Numbered from the stretch's first letter, positions 43,760-54,862 are shown. The stretch is 64,000 nt of DNA from Euborellia annulipes (GCA_023213315.1 JAKCPI010002900.1:62001-126000); one strand, 5' to 3'. Notes: generated by a model not told the origin, from the letters alone. Numbers and translations are program-made.

Positions 43760-44210
43760 CACAGATTCCAGGTTGAACAAAAGATGGTAATTTTGATATT
43801 TCATGGTATTAATAAGACAAAAGAAAAAAAAAATTAAATAATAATAAAACTAATCTTCATATATATACATGTTAACACGTTTGAAAAGCTGTTGGCTTTT
43901 AGAAATTATAAGTTTTTCAAAAAAAAAAAAAAAAAAACATAATGAATCTTCTTTAATTCAGGTGAAGATGATTCTAGAACACTGGGATCGAAATACCTAC
44001 AAATAATACGCAAAGCAATTATTTTTGGCCGACGGTCCTTATAATTAAATTGATTTTAATACGATTATACGTATTATTGCAAGCCCTGAAGATGTCTTAA
44101 AGGATGAAATTTAATAGGGCCTCAAGTCGGCCATTAAATTTAAACAAAATATAATTTTTGTCTTATTTATATATCAAAATTACCATCCTTTGTTCAACCT
44201 CAAATCTGTG
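43760..44210. mobile_element. TIR element with hammerhead-like inner motifs
   Basis: TIRs of about 38 bp: CACAGATTCCAGGTTGAAC inwards to GATGGTAATTTTGATAT, and the complement at 44173-44210. Inside, TGAAGA, stem II GATTC/GGATC, GAAATACC (43972-44005) and CTGAAGATGTC, GATGAAAT (44091-44112) resemble hammerhead layouts. A related motif is at 52981-53012. No ORF. Confidence 0.65.
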
Positions 44211-45166
44211 AGTGAATGGAATTATATATTTAAGTCGCACATAACCAGTGTAGAAGGAAGGGTTTATGTATAAACCCCTTCCATTCGATCCTACTTTTCA
44301 ATAAAAAAAAAGTACATTATTTATATTATTAATTTTCGAAGGTGTTAACAGATATTTTTTGCCAATTCACCACTCTCTAACAGCCCTCTTTGTCACGTCA
44401 AAAAGCTTTATTAAAATTTTTAAAAGTTTCACAGGTGCAAAAAGTGAAAGGTATTAAAAGATTTTTGTCTCTTTCTTTGAATGGAAAAAGTCAAATATCA
44501 GCTGAATTTTAAACACAAAATAAATACTATATATTAAATAACACCCAGTAAGATTTTTCCACATCAAAGAAAATTAAAAGAGAAAGAGAGAAAGAGAGAG
44601 AGAGAGTGGTAGGAGTATTTAGCTTTTGAGGAATTAATTGCTTCGACTTTCATTTTAAACTGAATCTGGATTAAGTCCAATAAAGAAAAGAAAATAAAAG
44701 AAAAAAAAAAACAACCCCTTAGGGAGAATGAGAGTGAAAGAGAGAATTGCAAACTTTTTAAAAGTTAGTTTTTAGAACTAAAAAATAAAATAAAAATATT
44801 CAAAAGAAGAAACGAGTCAATGGGAATTAAAGTGAAAATTTGTAAAGGCAAAAGTAAAAAAAAAAGTGTTAGGGGGGGGGGGAGTGGTGCAAGGGAGAAG
44901 AAAAAAAGTTATTAACATTTTTTATTATTCTGCTCTTTTGTCCTGGTAGTGTTTAAATAAAAAAAGAAAAAAATTAAATTACTCTAATAATCTTCCAATA
45001 AATTATATTATTAATCTATTCTAAAAATTAGATTCTGTTTTTAATTTTACTTTTTACTTTAATCTTTGTATATTAATTAAATATATAAGAAAGATAAAAT
45101 AAAGTTAATTAAAAAAAAAAAAAATTTGCACTTGTTGAGAAAAACATGTCAGTAAATACAGAGCCA
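44211..45166. other. AT- and purine-rich stretch
   Basis: A GA-rich tract at 44578-44606 and a G run at 44872-44881. The 62-codon frame at 44564-44752 is microsatellite-driven. Confidence 0.5.
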
Positions 45167-45258
45167 TAACTATGTTTCAACTTCAATAATCAAAAGTTGT
45201 GTTATGTGCTGTCACACCAGTTTTTGTGTCGACATATGTTTAGTTTTCGATAGTATGT
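45167..45258 (+). repeat. DHR 5' fragment
   Basis: Half of the 5' hairpin (AAAAGTTGTGTTATGTGCTG then TCACACCAG) followed by GTGTCGACATATGTTTAG. The rest is missing. Confidence 0.65.
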
Positions 45259-45730
45259 TCCAAATAGACAACGTTGCACGATTTAAACCGGCTTTAAATT
45301 AAAAGATAAAATTTGGACAAATATGGATCAAAACTTCAAAAGAATTTTATGTTAATTGAGTTGAAATAGGTATTTTATAATATTCATATTTCTAATTATT
45401 TTTAATATTGGGATAATAAAGTAATTTCTATTTTATATTTGATGTTAAAATAAATTTATGCAGTTTGATAACATAAATTCCCCGAGCTTTTTATTTTATT
45501 AATATTATCTACGTATTTATTTTAATGTAAATTATGTTAAATTAAACATTAGTTTCGAAGTACCTATGGTCGCTAAAGGCTTAGAATATTCTCTCTTAAT
45601 CCTCTCCATTAAAGTTATTAATTAATTATAATTATATGACGAACTGTATCCTTGACAAATTCCCAGACTCTTTGTACTATGTATTTATTAAAGCTTTTGT
45701 GGTTTGTTATTATTATTATGGGAGTTTTTT
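45259..45730. other. AT-rich stretch, nothing recognised
   Basis: No ORF or repeat relative recognised. Confidence 0.5.
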
Positions 45731-45845
45731 TTAATTATCGACCACATTTTGTATTAATAATTTATTAAAAATATAAATACTGTACAACGTTTCGACTACA
45801 GGATAAGCAGTCGAAACGTTGTACAGTCTTTATATTATGATTTAC
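45731..45845. repeat. Shortened copy of the palindromic MITE
   Basis: TTAATTATCGACCACATTTTG, then ACTGTACAACGTTTCGACT and GCAGTCGAAACGTTGTACAG: the two arms of the 31534 family with almost the whole centre deleted, leaving a tight palindrome. Confidence 0.7.
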
Positions 45846-46094
45846 AATTTCATGATTTTATTAGATGAAGCAATATTCACAATATTTAATAGGATTTGGA
45901 CAAAAAAGAGCAATTATATTTTTATTTTTGTAAAAAAATACGGAGTAATAAACATCTTGTATTTTAGCCGACCAGTAAACAAGTCTATTGGGGTTGGAAC
46001 AGTGTCTGGGGTCAAATCAAGTTTTGTTAAAAACTTTTGACTTTTAATGAACCTCTTGGTTCAATTCCTATTGAATCTATGATTTTATTTCAAA

Positions 46095-46180
46095 AGAGTT
46101 TCAGGTGATTCAACCCAGGATCTCTAATCATATAAGATATGACATTTGTACCGCCAGATATGAATTAATCCACCCCATGG
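46095..46180 (-). repeat. Possible tRNA-like SINE-B scrap
   Basis: GATCCTGGGTTGAATC on the minus strand resembles the SINE-B B-box region. The A-box side is not convincing. Confidence 0.25.
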
Positions 46181-46232
46181 AAGCAATCTTACATAATTTT
46201 AGAGAATAAAAGACATTTTTGGCATCGTCCCT

Positions 46233-46410
46233 CCTGGTTTATTTTAGTAAATAATAATACAAAAAGTTTGTTATTAATTACAATAAAATACAACTTTTCT
46301 ACAGTCATGCATCTACCTGGTGACGGCTGAAGAATTAGCAGTCGAAATGTTGTATTTTATTGTAATTAATAACACACTTTTTGTATTATTATTTACTAAA
46401 ATAAACCACG
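46233..46410. repeat. Fold-back repeat with one hammerhead-like arm
   Basis: Arms: GGTTTATTTTAGTAAATAAT to its complement at 46391-46410, and inner TTGTTATTAATTACAATAAA paired with its complement. The right arm has GGTGACGGCTGAAGAATT then AGCAGTCGAAATGTTG, the same motif family as 31534-31749. Confidence 0.7.
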
Positions 46411-47449
46411 ATTTATGTTAAAAAATTTTTATTTTTAATAAGAATAAACCTAAGTCGAGATTCTTTAATTTGAAGAAGAATGAGTGAAAAAATTATTTAT
46501 TTACATTGTAATGACCTTGACTAGATTCAGAGGCTTTGTTGGTCATAATGCCTTAACTAATTCATATTTTAATTACGGCATTTTAAGCCTAAATGTTAAT
46601 TAATTAATTAATGCCATGCCTGTCCATAAATAAGTAAGCCATGATTTATGATAATTGCTTTTGTGAAAGTGAACAAGTCAGATGAACCACCCGGTAGATG
46701 CGCTATTCATTGATTAGATTTTGAATTAATTCCAAGCCCCCCGACGCCCATATATTATCACTAATCGATTGGATAATCAGTTAAAAATAATTTAAAAAAA
46801 AATTATTTAAAAAAATCCAAAATAAGCATTAATTAAATTCCACCACTCTTTATTAAAGTTGATGCACTTTTTTTTTTTTTTTTTTTGAGACCTTCAGACC
46901 TTCAAGTTGTGATTCAATCAATTTATAAATAGGACAAAGAAAAAAACTTTCAAGAACTTTTCTCTTTAGGTTTTTTTTGTTTTTTTTTTTTTTTTTAAGA
47001 AAAGTTTATAAGAAATAGAAATTAATTTTTTATTCCCTTTGTCAATACTCTTTGATAAATAGTTTAACCCTATATTTTATATTTGAAATATTTAAATACG
47101 TGATAAATACGCACTTTTAAAGTAAAAATCTGGAAATTCAAATAAAATATTGATCAAAAGAATAAAAGGAGATAGTAAAAAGCGAAAAAGACTTTTAGTC
47201 GTATTTATTTAATCAATTAATTTATTCAATATGACCAGGTTTGAATAGCATGCCTTTCTGAGAGATATGAAATTTTAAAACAAAAAACGGGATTAGACAG
47301 AATAAGAATTTTACAAAAAGTAGCGTAGGCAGTCTCTCATAGTAGGTGAATAAAGGAAGTATCAGAAGAAAATATAAAATAAAACCGCCGGGATTTGTAT
47401 TCGGTCATGCCTACCATGAATATAGTATAAATGACTTTGTGGATGGCAT
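46411..47449. other. AT-rich stretch, nothing recognised
   Basis: T runs at 46869-46886 and 46981-46996. No gene signal. Confidence 0.5.
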
Positions 47450-47693
47450 GGGGGCGTATATAACGGGGGGCCGAGGGGGGCCCCCGAAATTTCCCAAACA
47501 CATATACCTATATAGGGATATACAGACATCAGCGCAACAAATTTTTCTGCAGGATGGAAAACTTTGGTTCCGCAAATGAAAAAATGTTCCGCAAAAAATT
47601 TCGTGTGGAAAAAAAATAGTTCCTTAAAAAAAAATTTTTCCGCAGAAAGATTTTTGAGTTCGGGCCCCGAAAAAAATTTCTATATACGCCCCT
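47450..47693. mobile_element. hAT element with a perfect 8-bp TSD
   Basis: TIRs GGGGGCGTATATAA and TATATACGCCCCT, flanked by GATGGCAT at 47442-47449 and 47694-47701. An 8-bp TSD and CAGGGGCGTATA-type ends mark a hAT superfamily element. 244 bp, no ORF of its own (the 77-codon frame at 47346-47579 crosses the left end). The interior is rich in TTCCGCA(A/G)AAA motifs. Confidence 0.88.
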
Positions 47694-47701
47694 GATGGCA
47701 T

Positions 47702-48091
47702 GTGTTTGCTGCCGAAACTTTGTTTGGGTTGAATTAATTAAATAATTAGAATATAATTTACAGAATGGAATAGTTGAAAAGATTTTGAAACAAGCAACTA
47801 TAATCAGGTCATTTTCTAAATCCCTTAATTAAATCCTCCATTGAAAGAAAATGTCCCGATAATGAAATTATCGTCCTGTTGGAGGTTTAATTAACTTATA
47901 ACTATTGGGAATTTAAGGAGAAAATAATTTTATCATTTATCCGATCAATCAATTGAATCATAATCATTTGCATGACATATTATCAATATTACAAAATAAT
48001 CATTCGACCAATAATCGCTTGTTCGACAATCATTTGCAGAAATACATTTGACTAACCCGTTTATGATCTAATCAAATTAAAATGAGAATTA
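47702..48091. other. AT-rich stretch, nothing recognised
   Basis: No feature recognised. Confidence 0.5.
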
Positions 48092-48526
48092 TTACTTTCT
48101 CTTAATATATGTTCATATAGAAAGTATTAGATTCATGGGAAAAATTCAATGTCGAGATTTTGACGGAAATACATGTTTTGAGTTCAAAAAATCCTGAAAT
48201 GGTCTGTCTGCCTGTGAACAAAATATCTCAAGAACGAAAAGAGCGTGGAGGTTGAGATTTAATATTTAAGTTAGGCACCCTCCTATGACCTAACAGGAAG
48301 CTTTAGAACACAATCGGCTAACGAGTACAATTACTTCACTGATGTACTTTTTCAGTTTTTTCGATTTTCTCAAAAAATTCCCTCCAACGAATATGATTAA
48401 AATTCATAAATCAATTATTTGTTAGATGTTCTTTAAAATATATATTCTCATCTTGTCTTCAAAATTGCGTCGACACAAAAAAACTGGTGTGATAATCACA
48501 GAACACAACTTCAATTAGCGAAAAGT
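48092..48526 (-). mobile_element. DHR element copy 10, internally deleted
   Basis: Minus strand: 5' hairpin half CTGTGATTATCACACCAG, TTTGTGTCGACG joined to GACAAGATGAGAATATATAT (the middle landmark region is deleted), GAGAAAATCGAAAAAACTG, and a 3' ATTAAGAGAAAGTAAT end. Confidence 0.72.
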
Positions 48527-49495
48527 ATTATACAAATTAAGAAGAATGAAAAAAAAAATATTTAAAAAGAAAATCTCATTAAAAAAAATGAAATTAATTA
48601 CTTTTTAAAATTTTAAAATAATTTAGAATAAATAAGATAACTTATATAAAAGAAATGTTTTCTTAACATATTTAAACACGCACATATTCACAAATTGAAA
48701 TGAAATCTTATTCCTTTTAATATTTTATAAGCCCTATTTAAATTAGAAATCAAAAACATATAATCCCACGAAGTGAGGAGAGAGAATACATTAAAAAAAT
48801 ATTTCGTTTAAAAAGATGAATGAAAAAAAATTTTTTTTTTTTCTTCAAAGAGTTTATTTCTTTTGGATTAACTCTCTAAACATTCAAATGAGCAAATGCG
48901 GAATGGATCCATTACACCCCCTCAAAATAAATTTCACCTTAAATTAGAGGAAGAAAAAGGAGGAGAATGAAAAAAAAAAAAGAATAACGAGAGACGAGAT
49001 TTCACTTTAATCTCAGAGATTTTAAAAATAAAGTTTTAAAGGCGGCTTTTCTCTATTTCAAAACAAAAAAAATATATATATAAGCCTGAGGTTAGAGAGA
49101 CAAAGAGAAAAAGATAAATCTTAAAAGGTGATGTACCTTTTTAATAATAAAACAGAGTATACATAAATTGTTATTTCTATTTACGTTATTACAATATACT
49201 AGCCGACGCGCCTGGCTACACCTTTCACAAATTTCGACACCAGAGGCTACAATCAAGATAAAGACAACATATAAACAATTTATTTATCATATGTGCGTGG
49301 TAAGAACAATAAAAAATGAGCCCTATCTAAAAGGATCATCCTGATTGGCGTTGGAGCTTTAAACAAATACCAGGAGACAGATACAGCAGTGAAAGAATGA
49401 TTGGTCATTTGAGGAAGAGGAGCTCTGATATAAAAATTATGAAAGAATATCCGGTAATTGTAAATTGTCTTTCGGTTTAGAGAACGATCGAGAGT
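48527..49495. other. AT-rich stretch, nothing recognised
   Basis: A- and T-runs only; GC slightly raised at 49200-49390 without an assignment. Confidence 0.5.
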
Positions 49496-49530
49496 ATTAG
49501 AGATAAATAGAGGTAAGAGAAAGTAAAAAA
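49496..49530 (+). repeat. DHR 3'-end fragment
   Basis: AGAGGTAAGAGAAAGTAAAA, the exact family terminus, without the rest of the element. Confidence 0.55.
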
Positions 49531-49659
49531 AAATATATCTGTTTATATAGAAACCTATTTGCTACATCTTTCTAAAAAAAGTCTTGCTTGAAAAATACAT
49601 TTATTTACAAGGAGATATAAAGGTTAAGCCCACCATCCATGCGTGTTCTACATATGATT

Positions 49660-49926
49660 TTTTTTTTTTTTTTAAACACTCACACTTTTTTCTCATTCAC
49701 ACTTACACACACATTCACACTGTCTTTTCGGCAACTTAGGCCATTTAAGACTTTAACGATATCCGGTTATTGATAATATACACATATTAGGGGTCCAGGC
49801 ATTCTTATTTTAGCCATTTGGTATTCAATTGCCTTAAATAAAATCATCGGACTGCCTGGGGTCCGAACCCGCGACGTTTGGTATACGAGGTTAGCACGCT
49901 AACCTCTACACCAAGCCCCGAGGGCC
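49660..49926 (-). mobile_element. SINE-A, full length, 13-bp TSD
   Basis: The best SINE-A reference copy in the window: 267 bp. Minus strand: GGCCCTCGGGGCTTGGTGTA head, A-box TGGTGTAGAGG, B-box GGTTCGGACCCC, then TCCGATGATTTTATTTAAGG, CCTGGACCCCTAATATG, GGCCTAAGTTGCCGAAAAG, GTGTGAATGTGTGTGTAAGT and a poly(A) tail. TSD TCTACATATGATT at 49647-49659 and 49927-49939 is perfect. Pol III transcription from the tRNA-like boxes and mobilisation by a LINE are inferred from SINE biology. Confidence 0.92.
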
Positions 49927-49939
49927 TCTACATATGATT

Positions 49940-50123
49940 ATTTTTTGTTTTTATAAATAACAATGGAAATGTTTATTGAAAATTTCCTATCGCTCGGGGG
50001 TCGTGTAAAAACGGAAATATTTAGAAATATATATTCAAGGCTCTGGTCTCCCGAAATTTTTAAATATATAATGTATATCTATATTTTCATTTGAGAAAAT
50101 TACATTAGTATATTCGAATAGAA

Positions 50124-50155
<32 letters not shown>

Positions 50156-51581
50156 AATTGCGACTAAGGAAAAAAAATTCAGTTTTTGAGGTACAACCTA
50201 AAATAATTAATTTTTCAAGTTGTTTCCCAAAAGCAAACAGTGCTGTCAACTGCGTAAAACAAAAAAAGCATTCAAACACTCCAATAATAAAAAGTAAAAT
50301 ACAGTGGAACAAACCATTCCACTTATTTCTATTGTAAATAAGTACAAATTTACGAAATAAAATGTCAGACCTAACTAATTTTCGCGTATGTGTACAGAGT
50401 ATCGATACGAGTATTTTTGAACGATACCTACTTGGTACTCGATTCCAAACATTCGAGTATAGGCCTACTGGAAAATTTTTTGAAAATATTTTTGTGTTTA
50501 GAGGGGGGGGATCTTTAAATGAGTTCGCCCTCCCCCTCAAAAAAAGACACCCCTGATAGACATCTATAGTCTAAAAGTGTCCGTTTGCCTGTCTAGCCCT
50601 GTGCGGGCGGAGCAGCTACCGTAGCTTTAATATAATTATATTATGGAAGAATCCGAAAGTTTAGACCATCCTAGGATCGCCTTTTAGATAGACTCTTGAT
50701 GATATCCTATTATTAATTTTCTTTATTTTTTGAAATTTTATAAAAAATGGTTTCGTGGTTCAGAACAGTATTTTTTTTTTTTTTCTTATTTATTAATTCT
50801 CATTGGATTTCTCTCAACATGAAATATCTTACCTAAGATATTAATAAAGTTCGATCATCCAGTTTACTGTGAGAAACTTTGTATTGTATCAATATCTATA
50901 TTATTTTGTAACAATTAGTCTCCGTGATTAAATTTATCAACCCATGAGAAAGGGAGAGAGAACTGCGTGTCTATCTTTATCCTCTTTTTATTTATTATAT
51001 GTCGATAGTAATATCAGATTTCACTCACGTTCAACCTTCTAATTAGTTGTTGGTGTTGTTATTGTCTTAGTTATTTGTTCGCTTGTAATATATATATGTG
51101 TATCAAATCACCACAATCAATTCCCGGGTTGTATGAGGAATGTTCGTGTCTTAATAATTGAAAATAAATGATGTTAGCTGAGGGAGAAGGTAAACAGAGA
51201 TGGAAATTAGGAAGATGAAGTGTAATTATTGAATATGATTTTAATACAATTAGGTGTTTAGTTGAGAAAGAGACAAGTAAGATAATATCAATTTGTAAGG
51301 AAAATTTTACGAAAAGTATGACTGTTAATTAAACATGCAGACTAAACATTAATAAAATATGATATATTAACATAAATTAATATTAGTGAGTGATCCTGCT
51401 AAAATCGAAATTAGTTCTGTATCAATTAATTTACTGGGTATAATTAAAAGAATGGTGCGGGTTTTAAATTATTCACTATGAAAATAAATTTCAAACAAAA
51501 TTTTAAAGACGAGTAAATAGTAGAATTAATAATATAAAATTTTCTGTACTGGCTGTGCGTATTAAATATAAATAATAGAAT
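49940..51581. other. AT-rich stretch, A33 tract
   Basis: A pure A run of about 32 bp at 50124-50155 creates a false poly-Phe frame (50100-50540 minus). A G run and TCGCCCTCCCCCTC at 50505-50540 with CACCCCTGATAG may be a decayed hAT end. Otherwise nothing recognised. Confidence 0.45.
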
Positions 51582-51710
51582 GCCCTCGGGCCTTGGTGTA
51601 GTTGCTAGCTTGCTGGCCTTCTATACCAAGGGTCGCGGGTTCGGATCCCAGGCAGTCCAATGATTTTTTTTTTTTTTTGTCAAAAAAAAAAAGGGGGGGT
51701 TTTATTTAAG

Positions 51711-52023
51711 CCTCGCCCCATTCCCGCGATGCGGAGTCGGCGGACCTCACTCTTTCCCTCCAACCCTACAGGTGCGTACACATCTGCGCTCTGCTCCGCT
51801 CGCGAGCACCATGTTTCGCGAGCGGAGCAGAGCGCAGATGTGTACGCACCTTACCATGCGTTTTGCGACAGGAAGAAATAGAACAGGCCGGCCCGTCTCA
51901 CGGTCTGACGCCTGTTGAAAAGTGGAAGGAAGAGACAGACATACAAAGAACAGAACTGTCTGTCCCAGCTTGGGTAGCTCGTGGTCGCCATCCACGTACC
52001 CACAAGATGTGGGCCCCTGAGCG
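51711..52023 (-). mobile_element. GGGCCC retroposon copy 3, with a micro-MITE inside
   Basis: Minus strand: CTCAGGGGCCCACATCTTG start, CCACGAGCTACCCAAGCTGG, CTATTTCTTCCTGTCGC, CCGCATCGCGGGAATGGGG end. An 82-bp palindrome at 51770-51851 interrupts it. Flanks share only TAAG (51707-51710, 52024-52027), so the TSD is short or eroded. The 117-codon frame on the minus strand runs across the palindrome and is not conserved. Confidence 0.75.
51770..51851. repeat. Micro fold-back with perfect 36-bp arms
   Basis: AGGTGCGTACACATCTGCGC onwards pairs perfectly with its complement around the 10-nt loop GCACCATGTT. Arms are GC-rich (CTCTGCTCCGCTCGCGA). Comparing with the other retroposon copies, the original sequence was CCTACCATGCG, giving a possible TAC 3-bp TSD. 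Zero mismatches imply a recent insertion. Confidence 0.85.
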
Positions 52024-52077
52024 TAAGCCATTTGTATACCAAATGGTTTAAATAAATATGCCTGGGCCCCTAATATA

Positions 52078-52596
52078 CACTGCCGAAAAAAGTGGCGCAC
52101 TTTGTTTCTTCTTAAAAAGACCTATTTTACTCTACCTTAATGATACTGAAATTTATTAAACATTTAATATAAAGTATCTTATACATTTCTAAGTAAATTT
52201 AAAACAAATCCATATCATTTTAATAAATAATTATAATTTAATCAAAACAAAGACAAAAATGTTGAAATTTTTTATTAACGCAAATTTTTAATATTTTAAA
52301 ATAATCTTTCCTTTTCAGTTTTCTCTGTTCTATTTATTGGAAATTCTTATAAAAACAAAATTTTTAAATAATATCCAACAAAACCAATCAAGATTAAGTT
52401 GATTTGTCTGAAAAATTGAAAATACACATATTTTTCTTTATTTTATTAAAATTGTATAATTTGATAAAAATGTTTTGAATTTGTGCTAAAGTTATTTAGA
52501 AATGTATAAGTTTATTCATATTAAATGTTTAATAAATTACTATCATTAGAATAGATTAGAACAGGTCTTCTTAGAAGAAAAATCTAGAGATGTATA
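52078..52596. mobile_element. TIR element, right terminus lost
   Basis: The left end, CACTGCCGAAAAAAGTGG then CGCAC, is mariner-like. From about 52108 (TTTCTTCTTAAAAAGACC) the sequence pairs with 52485-52585 over about 105 bp, including ATTTATTAAACATTTAATAT and TTATACATTTCTAA. The outermost 30 bp are missing at the right. Inserted in SINE-A. No ORF. Confidence 0.65.
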
Positions 52597-52662
52597 TATT
52601 AATAAAAAAAATAATAATACGAGTATCGTAAAAGTTTTATCTGGCCTGAGTTGTAGAATAAT

Positions 52663-52911
52663 AAATTTTTCTGTCAACATTTCGATCGTTTCTTCCTCGG
52701 GATGGTCTAATGTCAATTCTTACGGATTGTAGTAATTTGAGTACCATTTGACATTAACAAACTGAACTTCAACTAACATTAACATTGTTAAGTGTATTCA
52801 TTTTCAGTTCAGTTTGTTAATGTTAAATGATACTCAAATTACTACAATCCGTAAGAATTGACATTAGACCATCCCGAGGAAGAAACGATCGAAATGTTGA
52901 CAGAAAAATTT
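52663..52911. repeat. Fold-back repeat, arms about 115 bp
   Basis: AAATTTTTCTGTCAACATTT at the left to its complement at the right, with very few mismatches, around a short loop (about 52790). Each arm holds CCCGAGGAAGAAACGATC then GAAATGTT, a decayed hammerhead-like pattern. It directly follows the SINE-A fragment. Confidence 0.85.
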
Positions 52912-52975
52912 GTTTTTATTCTTTGGCTGATTCCATTCCATTGTCAATTTTATTATAAGGATATCAGTCAAAAAA

Positions 52976-53100
52976 TAATGCTGAAGATGATTCTATATCA
53001 CTGGGGTCGAAATATTTACAAATAAACGGATAATACGCAAAAGCATTATTTTTTGGCCGATGTCCTTATAATAAAATTGATCATCCTTTCGGCCATCTAG
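52976..53100. repeat. Relic of the 43760 TIR family
   Basis: CTGAAGATGATTCTATATCA, CTGGGGTCGAAATATTTAC, and GGCCGATGTCCTTATAAT all match the interior of 43760-44210. Ends not found. Confidence 0.5.
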
Positions 53101-54546
53101 AAACAATCCATTCCATTATTTATATTTAATAATATAATTTCGCAATATACGAAAATAAATAGAATTCACGTTATTCTTAATGTCAATACCAACAAGACTA
53201 TTGTTTTTGAAATATCTCCTCTTAATATAAACAAGAGCATGCAGAGGGGGATAAATTACTAAAAAAATATTAAATTAAATTTCATAAAAGAACAAGTGGC
53301 TTTTCAGTCAATTAAAATAAACCTTTACGTCACTACTCCGATTGAAAAGAAATATATAGTAGGAAAAATAAAAAACTTTCTCAAGAGACTAATTCCAATT
53401 TTTTTATATATTTTATAAATATAAATGGATAATTAAAAAAAAATAAGATATAACAATTTGTGATTACAAAGAGAATGATCTAACAAGATATATTAAAATT
53501 GACATAAAAAGGACTTTAAAACAGAGTTTAAATGTAAAATATTAGGGGTGTTAAATCTATCGATTGCAATGAATGTGACATAATCAAATAATACCGTGAA
53601 AGGATTCCCCCAAGAGGTTAGATAAAATAATTTATTCATCTATTTCCTTTTTTTTTTGTTGAAAATTTAATATTTTTATGATCGGCCTGGTGGCAATATG
53701 TCTCAAATCCTCTTCAAAATGAATGAGCTTTTCCTGCCTGGATTCAAGCGTTTACGACTTCTTCCTAAGATAGTCGTCGATCATTGAAGAATATTGAAAT
53801 TTTTATATTTTAAATTTTAAAATTATTTTTTTTTTTGAGTGCAAAAAAATGTGTTGATAACAAATATACGGCGAAATATGAATAGGATAACAGGGTGTTG
53901 CGAATTACAATATATTCATTTTTAGGAACGTATCTGACGCATAAAAAATATTTAAATGTAGATCTCAAAATCTATTCGATATTTCGAGAAACTAAATTTA
54001 TTTTAAGTGGGCTAAAAGAATACGCAATGAAAATTTAAAAATTCGAAAATTTTGTAGAAAATTTTAGAAAACCTTTAAAGTGAGTGCCCTTTTGGAATAA
54101 CATCCTTTAAAAGGGTGGCACCTGGAGCAACCCCCCTTCCCCTTGTTACGCACTGTCTCCCAGAAACATAAGTATAAAATAAGGATTTGTAAGATCTTGA
54201 ATAACATAAAATAAGCATTTATTTCTGTTCTTTTTATGCTTTTCACAAGTTTTTGTTTAAATCGAATTTTATGAATGTAATTTTGGTTAAAATTAATATA
54301 TAATCTCTCAAAAAAACATCGTTTTTTTTTACAGTCTTAAATAAACGATCTCCACTAGACACCTAGACCAAAGGAGGTCTAAAAGTGAATTTGAAACATT
54401 GCCGCATAAAAAAACTGAGTTAGTTTTTTGGTGATGATTTTAACCAAAAAGGGAGGTGTAGTACACATGTTAAAAACATTCCTAAATACAAAATTCCAAC
54501 TTTCTACAACTAGCCGTTTTTGAGAAATATTTGATACATACATACG
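53101..54546. other. AT-rich stretch, nothing recognised
   Basis: CGACTTCTTCCTAAGATAGTCGTCG at about 53756-53780 may be a stray hammerhead-like half. No gene signal. Confidence 0.45.
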
Positions 54547-54548
54547 TA

Positions 54549-54732
54549 CAGTGAGGGACAATATTAAGTCCCACCCATGCGTTTTCTATCTGTGATTAAT
54601 TATTTCATTGTTTTTATAAAAGAAAACGAAAATCTTTATTGGCCATTAAAAAAATTATATATTTTTTTTTAAACAATGAAATAATCACAAGTAGAAAACG
54701 CATGGGTGGGAATATTAAATTGTCCCTCACTG
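54549..54732. mobile_element. mariner-type MITE, 184 bp
   Basis: TIRs CAGTGAGGGACAATATTAAG continuing CACCCATGCGTTTTCTA, and the complement, with TA on both sides (54547-54548, 54733-54734). TIRs cover about 60 bp each with few mismatches. No ORF. Confidence 0.9.
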
Positions 54733-54799
54733 TACATAAACGTAATATTTCATAAATACTTGTAATGTCACTGAAGGAAAAAATATACTTTTTAGACAA

Positions 54800-54862
54800 C
54801 ACTTCTGATGGCTAAGCATTTCGGTTGCCTAAGCTCAAGACTCCACATCAGGCACTTATAAC
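54800..54862 (-). repeat. Fragment shared with 63285-63735
   Basis: Minus strand: AGTGCCTGATGTGGAGTC, TTGAGCTTAGGCAACC, GAAATGCTTAGCC. The same run, with minor changes, is at 63305-63363. CTGATG and GAAATG flanking a stem-like middle is hammerhead-like but poor. Confidence 0.55.

Larger units (their letters stand above)
51582..52659 (+). mobile_element. SINE-A copy broken by two large insertions
   Basis: Consecutive SINE-A parts lie at 51582-51710 (GCCCTCGGGCCTTGGTGTAG head, GGGTTCGGATCCCAGG), 52024-52077 (TAAGCCATTTGTATACC, GCCTGGGCCCCTAATATAC) and about 52597-52659 (TATATATTAATAA, ATCGTAAAAGTTTTATCTGG). Between them sit the GGGCCC retroposon (51711-52023) and a TIR element (52078-52596). 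The first part has an expanded T/A/G homopolymer block (51666-51698). Confidence 0.75.

Noticed and set aside
50100..50540. 146-codon minus-strand frame
   Set aside because: Its end is poly-Phe from the A-run at 50124-50155, and the rest has no recognised feature.
51747..52100. 117-codon minus-strand frame
   Set aside because: It crosses the GGGCCC retroposon and the palindrome inside it; other copies of the retroposon do not keep the frame.
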